From the NCBI RefSeq assembly GCF_016811915.1, contig NZ_CP069127.1, positions 5,850,501-5,914,500 on the forward strand: a stretch of 64,000 bases of DNA, given 5' to 3'. Each line of letters starts with the position of its first letter. Position 1 is the stretch's first letter. Source of the DNA: Brevibacillus choshinensis. GTDB lineage: Bacteria; Bacillota; Bacilli; Brevibacillales; Brevibacillaceae. A model generated the notes under the pieces. That model was not told the origin of the DNA. It was given only the letters and a program-made list of their open reading frames with translations, and searched no databases. Position numbers and translations under genes: made by a program. Positions 32,667 through 41,312 of the stretch are shown here, piece by piece.

Positions 32667-33995
32667 TTATTTTTTCAGCAGCTTCTGCCCTTTTTCCGTC
32701 GCTTTTTGGATGGCTTCGTCTACGCTAGCCTGACCCAATACGGCACGCTGGATCTCTGTCATGATGACTTCCTGCAATTCTTTATAGCCAGGTACCATTG
32801 GGCGCGGAGAAGCGTACTGCAGCTGCTTTACTGCCACTTGGAAGTTCGGCTCTTTTTCATAGGCTTTCTTCATATCTTCGGATTCTACCGCTTCGGTCGT
32901 TACTGGCATGTAGCCGGATTCCAGCGAGAACGGGATGGTTTGCTTGGTGTCCGTCATCCACTGCATGAATTCCCAGGAAGCTTTTTTCTCTTCATCGCTC
33001 GATTTAGCCAGCATGACCAGGTTGGCACCGCCTGTAGGCGCACCGAAGTTCTTGTTTGCTGGCAAGAAGGCTGTTCCCAAATCAAATTTGGCATTTTCTT
33101 TCAAAGATCGCAAGTCCCCTGTCGAGGTAAAAATCATGCCGACTTGTTGATTGAGGAAATCCTGTTTCGCCACATCCCATGCGTTGTACTTCTCGCCTGG
33201 AGGTGCCTTCATGACGCCTTCTTTCAGCATACCTGTCCAGAATTCCAGCGGCGCTTTTCCTGCTTCGCTGTTGATTGCCAGCTCTTTGTTGTCGTCCGTC
33301 AAAATTTTACCGCCGCTTTGGAAAACAAGCGCTTCATAGAACCAGATGTCAATCGCCGTGGAGAATCCGTAGGTAGCCGTCTTGTCTCCTTCTTTTTTCG
33401 TCAGAGCCTCAGAGAATTGACGCAGCTCATCCCATGTTTTCGGTCCATTCGGGTCGAGCCCTGCCGCTTTCAGCATATCGCGGTTCAGGTACAAGAGCGG
33501 AGTCGAGCGGTTGAAAGGAATGGCGTACAGTTTGTCTTTCCAGTAGGAGTTCCCCAAGAGACCGGGAATGTACTTTTTCTCCGCTCCATTCGCGTAGGGT
33601 CCCAGATCTTCCAGAACTTTTGCGTCTGCGAACGCACCGATCGATCCTACCTCTACCATCGTCACGTCAGGCTGGTTCCCGGCGGATACCGAAGCGAGTA
33701 CCTTGGAATGGTTTTCATAGTAGCTTCCTTGATACGCAGGCTTCACCACAATATCTTTATGCGATGCATTGAAGTCCTTGACCATCTTTTCGATGTATTC
33801 CCCGTTTTTGCCGCCGAGCGCATACCAGAAGTCGATTTCCACCGGTTTCCCTGCACTCGCAGTCTGTCCTTGCGGCGCCGCGCTTCCACCCGATTGATTA
33901 TTCGTGCCAGCCGCTTCCTTGCTGCCTCCGCACCCTGCCAAAACTGCCGTCACGCTAAGAACACACGCCAACATGGATACCTGTAATTTTTTCAC
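32667..33995 (-). CDS. ugpB: ABC transporter substrate-binding lipoprotein (UgpB-like)
   Basis: The 442-residue protein has a lipoprotein signal (VSMLACVLSVTAVLAGCGG, Cys22) and the family 1 extracellular solute-binding fold (IDFWYALGGKNGEYIEKMVK; YNAWDVAKQDFLNQQVGMIF; ESGYMPVTTEAVES). It closely follows the UgpB pattern for glycerol-3-phosphate and glycerophosphodiester binding. Placement between ugpE and a glycerophosphodiesterase, in an operon headed by glpP, supports that substrate. It is anchored outside the membrane and delivers ligand to UgpA/UgpE. Confidence 0.88.
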   Translation of the reverse strand: MKKLQVSMLACVLSVTAVLAGCGGSKEAAGTNNQSGGSAAPQGQTASAGKPVEIDFWYALGGKNGEYIEKMVKDFNASHKDIVVKPAYQGSYYENHSKVLASVSAGNQPDVTMVEVGSIGAFADAKVLEDLGPYANGAEKKYIPGLLGNSYWKDKLYAIPFNRSTPLLYLNRDMLKAAGLDPNGPKTWDELRQFSEALTKKEGDKTATYGFSTAIDIWFYEALVFQSGGKILTDDNKELAINSEAGKAPLEFWTGMLKEGVMKAPPGEKYNAWDVAKQDFLNQQVGMIFTSTGDLRSLKENAKFDLGTAFLPANKNFGAPTGGANLVMLAKSSDEEKKASWEFMQWMTDTKQTIPFSLESGYMPVTTEAVESEDMKKAYEKEPNFQVAVKQLQYASPRPMVPGYKELQEVIMTEIQRAVLGQASVDEAIQKATEKGQKLLKK

Positions 33996-34024
33996 GAATA
34001 GATCCTCCTTTTAATGGGTACCGC

Positions 34025-34852
34025 TTATTTGGACTGATAGACAAACGCGCTGATAATGTGCCGCTGTGCGATGAAAAAGACGACGAGGATTGGCAAGACG
34101 AGAATCAAGTTGCCCGCCATGATGACGTTCCATTGTTTGCCGCCTTCCGCTGCCTTCAGCATCGAAATCCCGATCGGGAGCGTCCGCACACTATCGCTGT
34201 TCGTCATGATCAGAGGCCAGAAGTAATCATTCCAATGGTAGATAAAGCTGAACAATCCAAAGGTGACCAGCACGGGTTTTGCCATCGGTACCATGATGGT
34301 CCACATGATTTTCCACTCCGACGCGCTGTCGAGACGTGCTGCCTCGATGACTTCATCGGGTACCTGCATGAATGACTGGCGTAAGAGGAAAATGCCAAAT
34401 GCACTGGCTCCGAACGGAAGAATCAGGGACCACAAGGTGTTGACCAGCCCCCAGTGACTCATCTCCACATAGACCGGCAAAAAGATAACCTGCGAAGGAA
34501 TCATCAGGGCGATCAGGCTCAGGCCAAACAGCAGGTTTCGCCCTGGAAAGCGATACCGGGCAAAGGCGTAGGCTGCGGGTACCGCAATCAGAAATTGCAG
34601 GATCAAGATTCCTCCAGCGACCAGAATGCTGTTCATGACATAGGTCACAAATGGTCCGGAGCTCCAGGCAATACGGAAGTTCTCAAATTGCCAGGATTCA
34701 GGCCACCACGTCGGAGGAAACTGATAGACCTCCGGCATGGTTTTAAAAGCAGTCAGGAACATCCATAGAAACGGGAAGAGAAAGACGAGTCCGACAGCCG
34801 CCAGCAGCACCCACTCCACCGTTTTCCATGCGGTTCGTCCTACTTGCATCAT
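34025..34852 (-). CDS. ugpE: ABC transporter permease (UgpE-like)
   Basis: The 275-residue inner-membrane protein has six predicted transmembrane segments and the EAA loop that contacts the ATPase (EVIEAARLDSASEWKIMWTI, then MVPMAKPVLV). It is the second permease of a carbohydrate/glycerol-phosphate importer of the CUT1 class. It pairs with the permease gene upstream in the operon (28-bp gap) and precedes the binding-protein gene. Confidence 0.9.
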   Translation of the reverse strand: MMQVGRTAWKTVEWVLLAAVGLVFLFPFLWMFLTAFKTMPEVYQFPPTWWPESWQFENFRIAWSSGPFVTYVMNSILVAGGILILQFLIAVPAAYAFARYRFPGRNLLFGLSLIALMIPSQVIFLPVYVEMSHWGLVNTLWSLILPFGASAFGIFLLRQSFMQVPDEVIEAARLDSASEWKIMWTIMVPMAKPVLVTFGLFSFIYHWNDYFWPLIMTNSDSVRTLPIGISMLKAAEGGKQWNVIMAGNLILVLPILVVFFIAQRHIISAFVYQSK

Positions 34853-34880
34853 GAGCGAGTCTCCTTTCTGGTTGAGTGTC

Positions 34881-35834
34881 TTAACGATAATGAACCCTTT
34901 TCTCCATCAAGCGGAAGTGCAGCCAGGTCAAGAGGCCAACCATTGCGAGCAGGATGACCGAAGCGGCAGAAGCAGCACCGCCGTTGTAGAAGTCCATGCC
35001 TTGCTCATAGATGTAAAAGACGAGCATGTTGGTGCTGTTGACAGGTCCCCCCTGCGTCATGATGTAAATCGTATCGAACACCTGGAAGGATGAGACCGTA
35101 TTGATGACGAGCAAAAAGAATATCGTGGGAGAGAGCATCGGAACCGTAATGCGTGTCAGCGTACGCCACCACGGAGAGTGGTCCAGCTCCGCTGCTTCGT
35201 AGATGTCCTTCGGGATACTTTGCATACCGGCAATAAAGACCAGCGTGTTGTATCCGACTCCCTTCCAAATGCTGACCAGAATCAGGGAGATCATCGCGCT
35301 CTTGGTGTCGGACAGCCATGTGTATCCGGGCAGTCCCACCATCTCCAAAATGGCGTTCAACAGACCGTACTGCGGATCCATGAGCCACATCCACAGCATG
35401 GCGATGGAAACGAGTGACACGATGTGCGGACTGAATACGGCAGCCTGGACGATCCCGTATACTTTTGCCTTCCGATTGAGCCATAGCGCCAGCATAAAGG
35501 AAAGGAAGATCCCCAAGCCTACGGTAACTGCGGTATAGACGAGCGTGTTTCCCAATACTTGCAGGAAATCTTCCTCCATCATCAACGCCGTAAAATTACC
35601 GAGCCCGACCCACTCCATCTCCTCCAGATTCAGCAAAGACCAGTCAAAGAAGGACAAGTAAATCACATAGGCGATGGGAAAGAAGAAGAACAGGGTAAAA
35701 AACAGCATTGCTGGTGCGACATACAGGTATGGCCGAAGCCGCTCCATCCGATCGACAGCAGGTACTCCCTCAAGCTTTTGGGTCACCTGGTTGCTCGTTC
35801 CGGCTAGCTCTGGTGCAGCAACCGCTTTGCGCAT
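34881..35834 (-). CDS. ugpA: ABC transporter permease (UgpA-like)
   Basis: The 317-residue membrane protein has six transmembrane segments after a cytosolic N-terminus (AVDRMERLRPYLYVAPAMLF) and the EAA motif (DIYEAAELDHSPWWRTLTRI, then TVPMLSPTIFF). It is the first permease of the CUT1-type importer. Its start codon overlaps the stop of the ATPase gene by one base (shared 35834), indicating translational coupling in the operon. Confidence 0.9.
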   Translation of the reverse strand: MRKAVAAPELAGTSNQVTQKLEGVPAVDRMERLRPYLYVAPAMLFFTLFFFFPIAYVIYLSFFDWSLLNLEEMEWVGLGNFTALMMEEDFLQVLGNTLVYTAVTVGLGIFLSFMLALWLNRKAKVYGIVQAAVFSPHIVSLVSIAMLWMWLMDPQYGLLNAILEMVGLPGYTWLSDTKSAMISLILVSIWKGVGYNTLVFIAGMQSIPKDIYEAAELDHSPWWRTLTRITVPMLSPTIFFLLVINTVSSFQVFDTIYIMTQGGPVNSTNMLVFYIYEQGMDFYNGGAASAASVILLAMVGLLTWLHFRLMEKRVHYR

Positions 35835-36901
35835 CAGACAACCCCTCCAGCCAATGCTTGCTGGTTCGCTCGCCCAGTCGCTTTCCCCGTTCGCTTCCCG
35901 GTTGCCCGATCAAATTCGTAAATGTTTGCGGCGTGTACGGCTACCTGCACATGGGTTCCCATTTGGATCGAGGTCTCCGTGTCGACTTTGACAACGACAC
36001 GACCTTTATCCGTTTCCACGTGGCAGAGCGACTCCGAACCGAGGATTTCACGGGAGATGACTGTTCCCCGCAATGTGCGCATTTCGAGTGACACGGCGGG
36101 TGCCGCAGACTCGGCAAGCAGCTGTGCCTTTTCTGGACGGAATCCCCACACGACCTGGCTGTTCTCCCCGTCCGACACAATATTCATCGCCGGAGAGCCG
36201 ATAAACTGGGCGACGAACAGGTTGTCCGGCTCCTGATACAGCTCCAGCGGTGCGGCCACCTGCATGATATTGCCTTCGCTCATGACGACAATCTGATCGC
36301 CCATCGTCATCGCTTCCACCTGATCGTGCGTCACATAAATGAACGTGCTGCCCAGCTGCTTGTGCAGGCTCGTCAGCTCTACCCGCATCTGGTTGCGCAG
36401 CTTGGCATCCAGATTGGATAGCGGTTCGTCCATCAAAAACACTTTGGGTTTTTTCACCATCGCCCGCGCCAGCGCCACACGCTGACGTTGTCCGCCAGAG
36501 AGCTGGGACGGCTTGCGTTTGAGATACTGAGTCAAGCCGACGATCTCGGCGATTTCCTCTACGAGAACCTTGCACTCTTTTTTCGAGGTCCCGCGGTTTC
36601 GCAGCCCGTAAGCAATGTTGTCATAGACATTCATCGTCGGATACAAGGCGTAGTTCTGGAACACCATCGCGATATCCCGTTTTCCCGGCGGCAATTGGTT
36701 GACCGTCTGATCCCCGATCACGATCTGCCCGCTAGAAGCGCTCTCCAATCCTGCGATCATCCGAAGCGTCGTGGATTTCCCGCAGCCTGACGGGCCGACC
36801 AGAACCGTAAACGATCCATCCGGGATCATGAGATCGATCCCTTTCACCACCTGCTGGTTGGCGAACGTCTTGGTCACCTGGTTCAATACGACTCGTGCCA
36901 T
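35834..36901 (-). CDS. ugpC: ABC transporter ATP-binding protein (UgpC/MsmK-like)
   Basis: The 355-residue protein has Walker A GPSGCGKST (residues 36-44), signature LSGGQRQRVALARAM, Walker B VFLMDEPLSNLDAKLR and the H-loop THDQVEAMTMGD, followed by C-terminal TOBE/OB regulatory folds from about residue 235. It powers the UgpA-UgpE-UgpB importer. In many Bacilli sugar importers share one MsmX ATPase; here the operon has its own. It follows the HAD gene after 5 bp. Confidence 0.92.
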   Translation of the reverse strand: MARVVLNQVTKTFANQQVVKGIDLMIPDGSFTVLVGPSGCGKSTTLRMIAGLESASSGQIVIGDQTVNQLPPGKRDIAMVFQNYALYPTMNVYDNIAYGLRNRGTSKKECKVLVEEIAEIVGLTQYLKRKPSQLSGGQRQRVALARAMVKKPKVFLMDEPLSNLDAKLRNQMRVELTSLHKQLGSTFIYVTHDQVEAMTMGDQIVVMSEGNIMQVAAPLELYQEPDNLFVAQFIGSPAMNIVSDGENSQVVWGFRPEKAQLLAESAAPAVSLEMRTLRGTVISREILGSESLCHVETDKGRVVVKVDTETSIQMGTHVQVAVHAANIYEFDRATGKRTGKATGRANQQALAGGVV

Positions 36902-36906
36902 CTGCT

Positions 36907-37569
36907 TCAGCTCCCTCCCTGGATTTTTACTGCCAGCATCTCTGTGACAAACGATTGAAAGTCTGCGAATCGATAGTCAGGAACCGCATAGGACCATTCC
37001 TCTTGCCCGTACCATTCCAGCACGACCGATGCGACCTGGGCTCCTACGGCCGCCAGCACGTCGTAGCGGCTGTCCCCGATCATCAACGCCTGATCGGGGC
37101 GTTTGTTCATCTCTGCCAGCGCCTTTTGGACCGGCTCTGCTGAAGGTTTTCCCTGCGTGACATCATCGACGGTGACGACCGAGGAAAACAGGTGATCGAT
37201 TCCGGCCAGCTCCAGACCGGCCACTGCAAATTCCCGCTGCTTGTTGGTGACGATCGCCAGTTCATAGCCGGCTGCTTGCAATTTCGCGAGTCCCTCTCGT
37301 ACAAATGGAAAGAGCTTCACATGCTTCCCGTGATTTTCCCTGACGTAGGCGAAGTAGTAATCCAACACTTCCTTTTTATCCGGCAAACCAGCTGCCTCTG
37401 CGACCGCTGCGAGAAAATCGTCGAACGATTCCCCAAAGCGAGCGAGCAGCTCCTCCCGGCTGAAATGACCGGGTGCATATTTTTCTGCCGCATGAGCAAC
37501 TGCATCGATAACGGCATCTCGACTATCCAAGAGCGTGCCATCGAGATCAAACAACAACGCTTGAATCAT
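36907..37569 (-). CDS. HAD superfamily phosphatase
   Basis: The 220-residue protein carries HAD motif I (LLFDLDGTLLDSRDAVIDA), motif II (LAIVTNKQREFA), and motifs III/IV (KPSAEPVQKALAEMN, MIGDSRYDVLAA). It has the cap-1 helical insert of phosphoglycolate-phosphatase-like enzymes. The ATG at 37569 has AAGGAGAG eight bases upstream; a TTG two codons earlier is too close. Its 5' end overlaps the glpP gene. Being inside a glycerol-3-phosphate uptake operon suggests dephosphorylation of glycerol-3-phosphate or a toxic by-product, but this is inference. Confidence 0.88.
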   Translation of the reverse strand: MIQALLFDLDGTLLDSRDAVIDAVAHAAEKYAPGHFSREELLARFGESFDDFLAAVAEAAGLPDKKEVLDYYFAYVRENHGKHVKLFPFVREGLAKLQAAGYELAIVTNKQREFAVAGLELAGIDHLFSSVVTVDDVTQGKPSAEPVQKALAEMNKRPDQALMIGDSRYDVLAAVGAQVASVVLEWYGQEEWSYAVPDYRFADFQSFVTEMLAVKIQGGS

Positions 37570-38146
37570 GTACAAAACTCTCCTTCCACAATGAGGGGCT
37601 ACCTACGGAAACAGCTGTCGCACCATGCTGCAGTACTCGCTCCATCTGCTCTCGCTTGCGGATCAGTCCACCTGCAATAATCGGGGTACCCAGCACACTT
37701 CTGTACTCTTCGAGAAATTCAGGCAAGAGGCCCGGCATCAGCTCAACGGCGTCGGGCTGCGTCTCCTGAATAGCCTGAAGCCCTGATTTCAATGCATCGC
37801 TGTCCACCAAAAAATGTCGTTGTATCGTCAGCAAACCTTGTTTTTTCGCCAGCTTGATCAAGGTGTTCCTCGTCGTCACGATTCCATCCGGCTTGACGTA
37901 GTGGGAAAGAAATGCAATGCCTTCCCGGTCGTAGCTGATTCCGCCTACCCGCTCCAAATGGATGAACACGGGAATGTCACGGTTCTTGAAATAATCGACG
38001 TACCCTTTGATCACGCCGATGTTCCCGATGGAAAGTACCACTGCACTCAGATTGGCCTCCGCCGCTTTCTCCAAATACTTCGCCTCTTTCACCGATGCAA
38101 TCAGCTTGTAGTGATTAAGTCTTGCGAGGAATTCCTTTGAATCCAT
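37547..38146 (-). CDS. glpP: Glycerol-3-phosphate-responsive antiterminator
   Basis: The 199-residue protein matches the GlpP/UPF family. It is a TIM-barrel-like protein with VVLSIGNIGVIKGYVDYFKN, HLERVGGISYDREGIAFL and KPDGIVTTRNTLIKLAKKQG in the N-terminal half, and DAVELMPGLLPEF and TPIIAGGLIRKREQMERVL near the C-terminus. GlpP binds glycerol-3-phosphate and the leader RNA of glp operons to prevent termination. It is the first gene of the ugp-type operon and overlaps the next gene by 23 bp. A terminator-like hairpin at 38172-38242 in its own leader could be its target. Confidence 0.92.
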   Translation of the reverse strand: MDSKEFLARLNHYKLIASVKEAKYLEKAAEANLSAVVLSIGNIGVIKGYVDYFKNRDIPVFIHLERVGGISYDREGIAFLSHYVKPDGIVTTRNTLIKLAKKQGLLTIQRHFLVDSDALKSGLQAIQETQPDAVELMPGLLPEFLEEYRSVLGTPIIAGGLIRKREQMERVLQHGATAVSVGSPSLWKESFVHDSSVVV

Positions 38147-38171
38147 TTGTATGGCCTCCTATGCGCATGAC

Positions 38172-38242
38172 AAAAAACCCTGCGACACAACAACGCCAAA
38201 GAACTCTCGAGGAAAAGTGCTTGGGTATTGCTGTCGGGGGTT
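38172..38242 (-). promoter_or_regulatory. Leader terminator, candidate GlpP target
   Basis: On the minus strand CCCccCGACAgCAATA pairs with TGTTGTGTCGcaGGG, with G-U and small bulges, to give about 13 bp around a long loop, followed by TTTTTTG. It lies 26 bp before the glpP start, the position expected for a GlpP-controlled attenuator. Confidence 0.45.
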
Positions 38243-38431
38243 TCTCCATGGCTCCAACCGAGGGAATCTGTTCACTTGTCACTTAGAATGGTAAAGCAGC
38301 CAGGTTAAGGCTACGTGAAGGACATGTTAAAAAAGGGAAAAGGAAATGTGAATTGACAGCATGGAAAAGTCGGGATTATCATAATTTATATTCAAATAAT
38401 CAAATATTCAAAGATAAAGAAGGGTTCTAAC

Positions 38432-40201
38432 ATGATGGGGACGGGAAGATTTGAAGGCTATACGATGAAGTCATTCAGAAGGGATTGCGTGTCCGGGTTC
38501 ATCGTGGCTGTCATTGCTCTACCGCTCGGAATGGCGTTTGCCATCGCTTCCGGAGTCAAGCCGGAGTACGGCATTTACACCACCATTGTTGCGGGAATAT
38601 TGATTTCCCTGTTCGGAGGGTCACGATTTCAGATTGGGGGGCCAACCGGTGCGTTTATCCCCATTTTGTTCGCGATCGTCATGCAATACGGCTACGAAAA
38701 TCTGCTGATTGCCGGCTTCATGGCAGGAGCCATGCTCGTCATCATGGGGCTTCTTCGTCTTGGTGCCTTAATCAAGTACATCCCCCGTCCAGTAACGGTC
38801 GGATTTACGGCGGGGATCGCTGTCATCATTTTCAGCGGGCAGATTGTTCACTTTCTAGGTCTTCGGGACATCCAGAAGCATGAGGACTTCCTATCCAATA
38901 TGAAGGAGATCGCAATCCACTTTCCGACTCTCAACCTCTACAGCATCATTACGGCGTGCATTTGCCTTGCTCTTATCTTGCTGACGCCGCGGATATTCCC
39001 AAAAGTACCCGGCTCGCTCATCGGCTTGATTCTATCGAGTCTGGTAGCTGTGCTATTATTTGAAGAGAAGGTTGCCACCATTGGTTCAACATTCGGAGCT
39101 ATTCCCAGTACACTGCCCTCTTTTCGCTTTCCCGAAATCACGTTTGAGCGCATACAGGCATTGCTGAATCCCGCGCTGGTGATTGCCTTGCTGGGCGCTG
39201 TCGAGTCCTTGCTGTCCGCAGTCGTTGCTGACGGCATGTCCAGCCAGCGGCACAACAGCAATCGGGAATTGATCGGCCAAGGCATCGCCAATATGATCAC
39301 ACCCCTGTTCGGCGGCATTCCTGCAACGGGGGCGATTGCCCGTACCGCGACCAACATCAGGAGTGGAGCTGCTTCTCCTCTGTCTGGCGTGATTCACGGG
39401 GTCATCGTCTTGTTGATTCTGGTCTTGTTTGCACCGTATGCCTCACACATTCCGTTGGCGAGCATGGCTCCCATCTTGATGCTGGTGGCATGGAACATGA
39501 GTGAGCGCAAGGAATTCCTCCATATTCTCAAAACCAGAACCAGCGATTCGGTAGTGCTATTGATTACGTTTCTCCTGACCGTTTTTACCGATTTGACTCT
39601 CGCTGTCGAGGTGGGGCTGATTCTGGCCATTCTCCTGTTCGTCAAACGGATGAGCGGATCGCTGAAGATCACCAAAGCTCTGCCAGATCCGGACAGCAAA
39701 AACCAGAAGATCATGCCTCATATGGTTTCGGAGGTACACGATTGCCCGCAAATCAGCATCTTCACCATCGAGGGACCCCTTTTCTTCGGAGATGCGAGCC
39801 TGCTTGAAAAGTCCATTCTCGATGCTGCTGCATCCTCAACAGGCATCCTGCTTCTGCGGATGGGAAAGGTTCCTTTTCTGGACACGACAGGGGAAGCCAG
39901 CTTGGCGAGCATTGTCAGGCACTTCCGCTCTCGGGGTGGAACGGTGCTTTTCTCAGAGCTGCAGGATCAACCCAGAGCTCTCCTGCAGCGCACCGGGCTT
40001 TATGAAGTGATTGGGAAAGCGAATGATTTTGCGCACACGGGAGAAGCCATCGACTGCGCCTTGACCAGGCTGAATCAAGCAAAATGCCTCGGCTGCCAGC
40101 ATTTTGCGTTTCGCGAGTGTACCGCTCTGTCCGACCATGGCAACTCAGCGCAGGCGTTAGCCGTCCAGAAGCAAGAATCGCCTGCCCATGCCCATACTTG
40201 A
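38432..40201 (+). CDS. SulP family inorganic anion transporter
   Basis: The 589-residue membrane protein has the SulP core (CVSGFIVAVIALPLGMAFAI; GGSRFQIGGPTGAFIPILFA; GGIPATGAIARTATNIRSGA). About 10-12 hydrophobic segments are followed by a cytosolic STAS domain (ISIFTIEGPLFFGDASLLEK, then KVPFLDTTGEASLASIV). A C-terminal tail carries CLGCQHFAFREC. SulP proteins carry sulfate, bicarbonate or other anions with H+ or Na+. The cysteine tail could sense metal or redox state. It is followed after 19 bp by an ArsR-type regulator gene, and the two are probably co-transcribed. Confidence 0.9.
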   Translation: MMGTGRFEGYTMKSFRRDCVSGFIVAVIALPLGMAFAIASGVKPEYGIYTTIVAGILISLFGGSRFQIGGPTGAFIPILFAIVMQYGYENLLIAGFMAGAMLVIMGLLRLGALIKYIPRPVTVGFTAGIAVIIFSGQIVHFLGLRDIQKHEDFLSNMKEIAIHFPTLNLYSIITACICLALILLTPRIFPKVPGSLIGLILSSLVAVLLFEEKVATIGSTFGAIPSTLPSFRFPEITFERIQALLNPALVIALLGAVESLLSAVVADGMSSQRHNSNRELIGQGIANMITPLFGGIPATGAIARTATNIRSGAASPLSGVIHGVIVLLILVLFAPYASHIPLASMAPILMLVAWNMSERKEFLHILKTRTSDSVVLLITFLLTVFTDLTLAVEVGLILAILLFVKRMSGSLKITKALPDPDSKNQKIMPHMVSEVHDCPQISIFTIEGPLFFGDASLLEKSILDAAASSTGILLLRMGKVPFLDTTGEASLASIVRHFRSRGGTVLFSELQDQPRALLQRTGLYEVIGKANDFAHTGEAIDCALTRLNQAKCLGCQHFAFRECTALSDHGNSAQALAVQKQESPAHAHT

Positions 40202-40220
40202 AAGATGGAGGATTCTTTCA

Positions 40221-40547
40221 TTGAATTTAGAACTGCAACAGTTTAAAGCTGATTTTTTCAAAGCGTTGGGACATCCGTTGCGCATCCGCATTTTGGAGCT
40301 GTTATCTGAGGGCGACAAGAATGTCAACGAGCTCCAAAGCTTGATCGGAAGCGAAGGATCTGCCGTCTCCCAACAGCTCGCGGTCCTGCGCAGCAAGAAT
40401 ATCGTGTACGGAACGAAAGACGGCAACAAGGTGACCTATTCGCTTCGAGACCCGATGATCATTGAGCTCTTATCGGTTGCCCGTCAAATCTTTAACAACC
40501 ACCTGATTGATGCCATTTCGATGCTGGACCGATTCAACGAAGAATAA
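40221..40547 (+). CDS. ArsR family winged-helix repressor
   Basis: The 108-residue protein starts at TTG 40221, preceded by GGAGGA with 8-base spacing. The ArsR/SmtB fold reads FFKALGHPLRIRILELLSEG, the recognition helix NVNELQSLIGSEGSAVSQQL, and the wing KNIVYGTKDGNKVTYSLRD. The alpha3 metal-binding ELCVCDL motif is absent and no cysteine is visible, so it does not look like a canonical metal sensor. Co-transcription with the SulP gene suggests it controls that transporter in response to another signal. A bidirectional terminator follows. Confidence 0.88.
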   Translation: MNLELQQFKADFFKALGHPLRIRILELLSEGDKNVNELQSLIGSEGSAVSQQLAVLRSKNIVYGTKDGNKVTYSLRDPMIIELLSVARQIFNNHLIDAISMLDRFNEE

Positions 40548-40589
40548 TGAAAATGCCCAGGACGTTTGCGAGCGTCCCGGGCATTTTCA
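40548..40589. terminator. Bidirectional terminator
   Basis: TGAAAATGCCCaGGACG...CGTCCcGGGCATTTTCA serves the arsR gene on plus and the nucleoside operon on minus. Confidence 0.85.
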
Positions 40590-40591
40590 TT

Positions 40592-41311
40592 TTACACGTT
40601 AATAACCGCATCCAGCGCAATCAACGCTTCCGCTTCGATCGCTTTTGCCAATGTTTCCGTATGTGGATTGTAATCCTGCAGCAGGTCTGCATCAGCAAAG
40701 CCGTCGATTGCCAAAATGGAGCCTGCTTTCATGCCGCGCAAGGCTGCGATGACGAACAGCGCAGAGTTCTCCATCTCTACTGCCAGTACACCCGCTTTTT
40801 GATAGAGCTTGTGCGGGAATTCCAGAACGCCGCTGTAGAATACGTCGAGCGTCAGCGTGATGCCTTCTGCGATGTGGAGGCTGGAATCACTCGACTTCGC
40901 CGCCTCGGCCAATGCTTCTGCCACTTGGCGGTTGGCGATCGCAGGAAATCCCGGAGGCACGAGCTGACTGGTCAGCCCGTCTTGGCGAACGGCTGCCGAA
41001 CTGATGACGAGACTGCCCGGTTGAATCTCCTGTTGATAGGAACCCGCTGTTCCCACGCGGATGATGACTTCCACGCCGCCCTTGGCCAATTCCTCGAAGC
41101 AGACGGCTGCTCCCGGCGATCCCACACCATGGCTGACAATCGCCACCTCGACGCCCTTCCATTCTCCCGCATAGCTGTGGTATTCCCGGTTTTCCGCCAG
41201 CGGCCGGTGGTTGTCCAGCTTGGATGCAATCAAAGCTGCACGCTTCGGATCGCCGCACACAATGACGCGCTTTGGCAGCATATCTGGATCGATCTTTAGA
41301 TTCGTCAGCAT
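40592..41311 (-). CDS. Nucleoside phosphorylase (PNP/UDP family)
   Basis: The 239-residue protein has VIVCGDPKRAALIASKL, VSHGVGSPGAAVCFEELAKG, VRVGTAGSYQQEI and the family signature VLAVEMENSALFVIAALRG. It phosphorolyses a nucleoside to base and (deoxy)ribose-1-phosphate. The hexameric DeoD/Udp-type motifs do not settle purine versus uridine versus methylthioadenosine specificity. Start ATG 41311 is coupled to the preceding gene (TGA-G-ATG). It is the last gene of an operon headed by a SAM riboswitch and a BMP-type nucleoside importer, so it probably cleaves the imported nucleoside. Confidence 0.85.
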   Translation of the reverse strand: MLTNLKIDPDMLPKRVIVCGDPKRAALIASKLDNHRPLAENREYHSYAGEWKGVEVAIVSHGVGSPGAAVCFEELAKGGVEVIIRVGTAGSYQQEIQPGSLVISSAAVRQDGLTSQLVPPGFPAIANRQVAEALAEAAKSSDSSLHIAEGITLTLDVFYSGVLEFPHKLYQKAGVLAVEMENSALFVIAALRGMKAGSILAIDGFADADLLQDYNPHTETLAKAIEAEALIALDAVINV

Positions 41312-41312
41312 C

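Noticed and set aside
32553-33986. 477-codon plus-strand open frame
   Set aside because: Antisense to the UgpB-like gene; its composition is that of a shadow frame.
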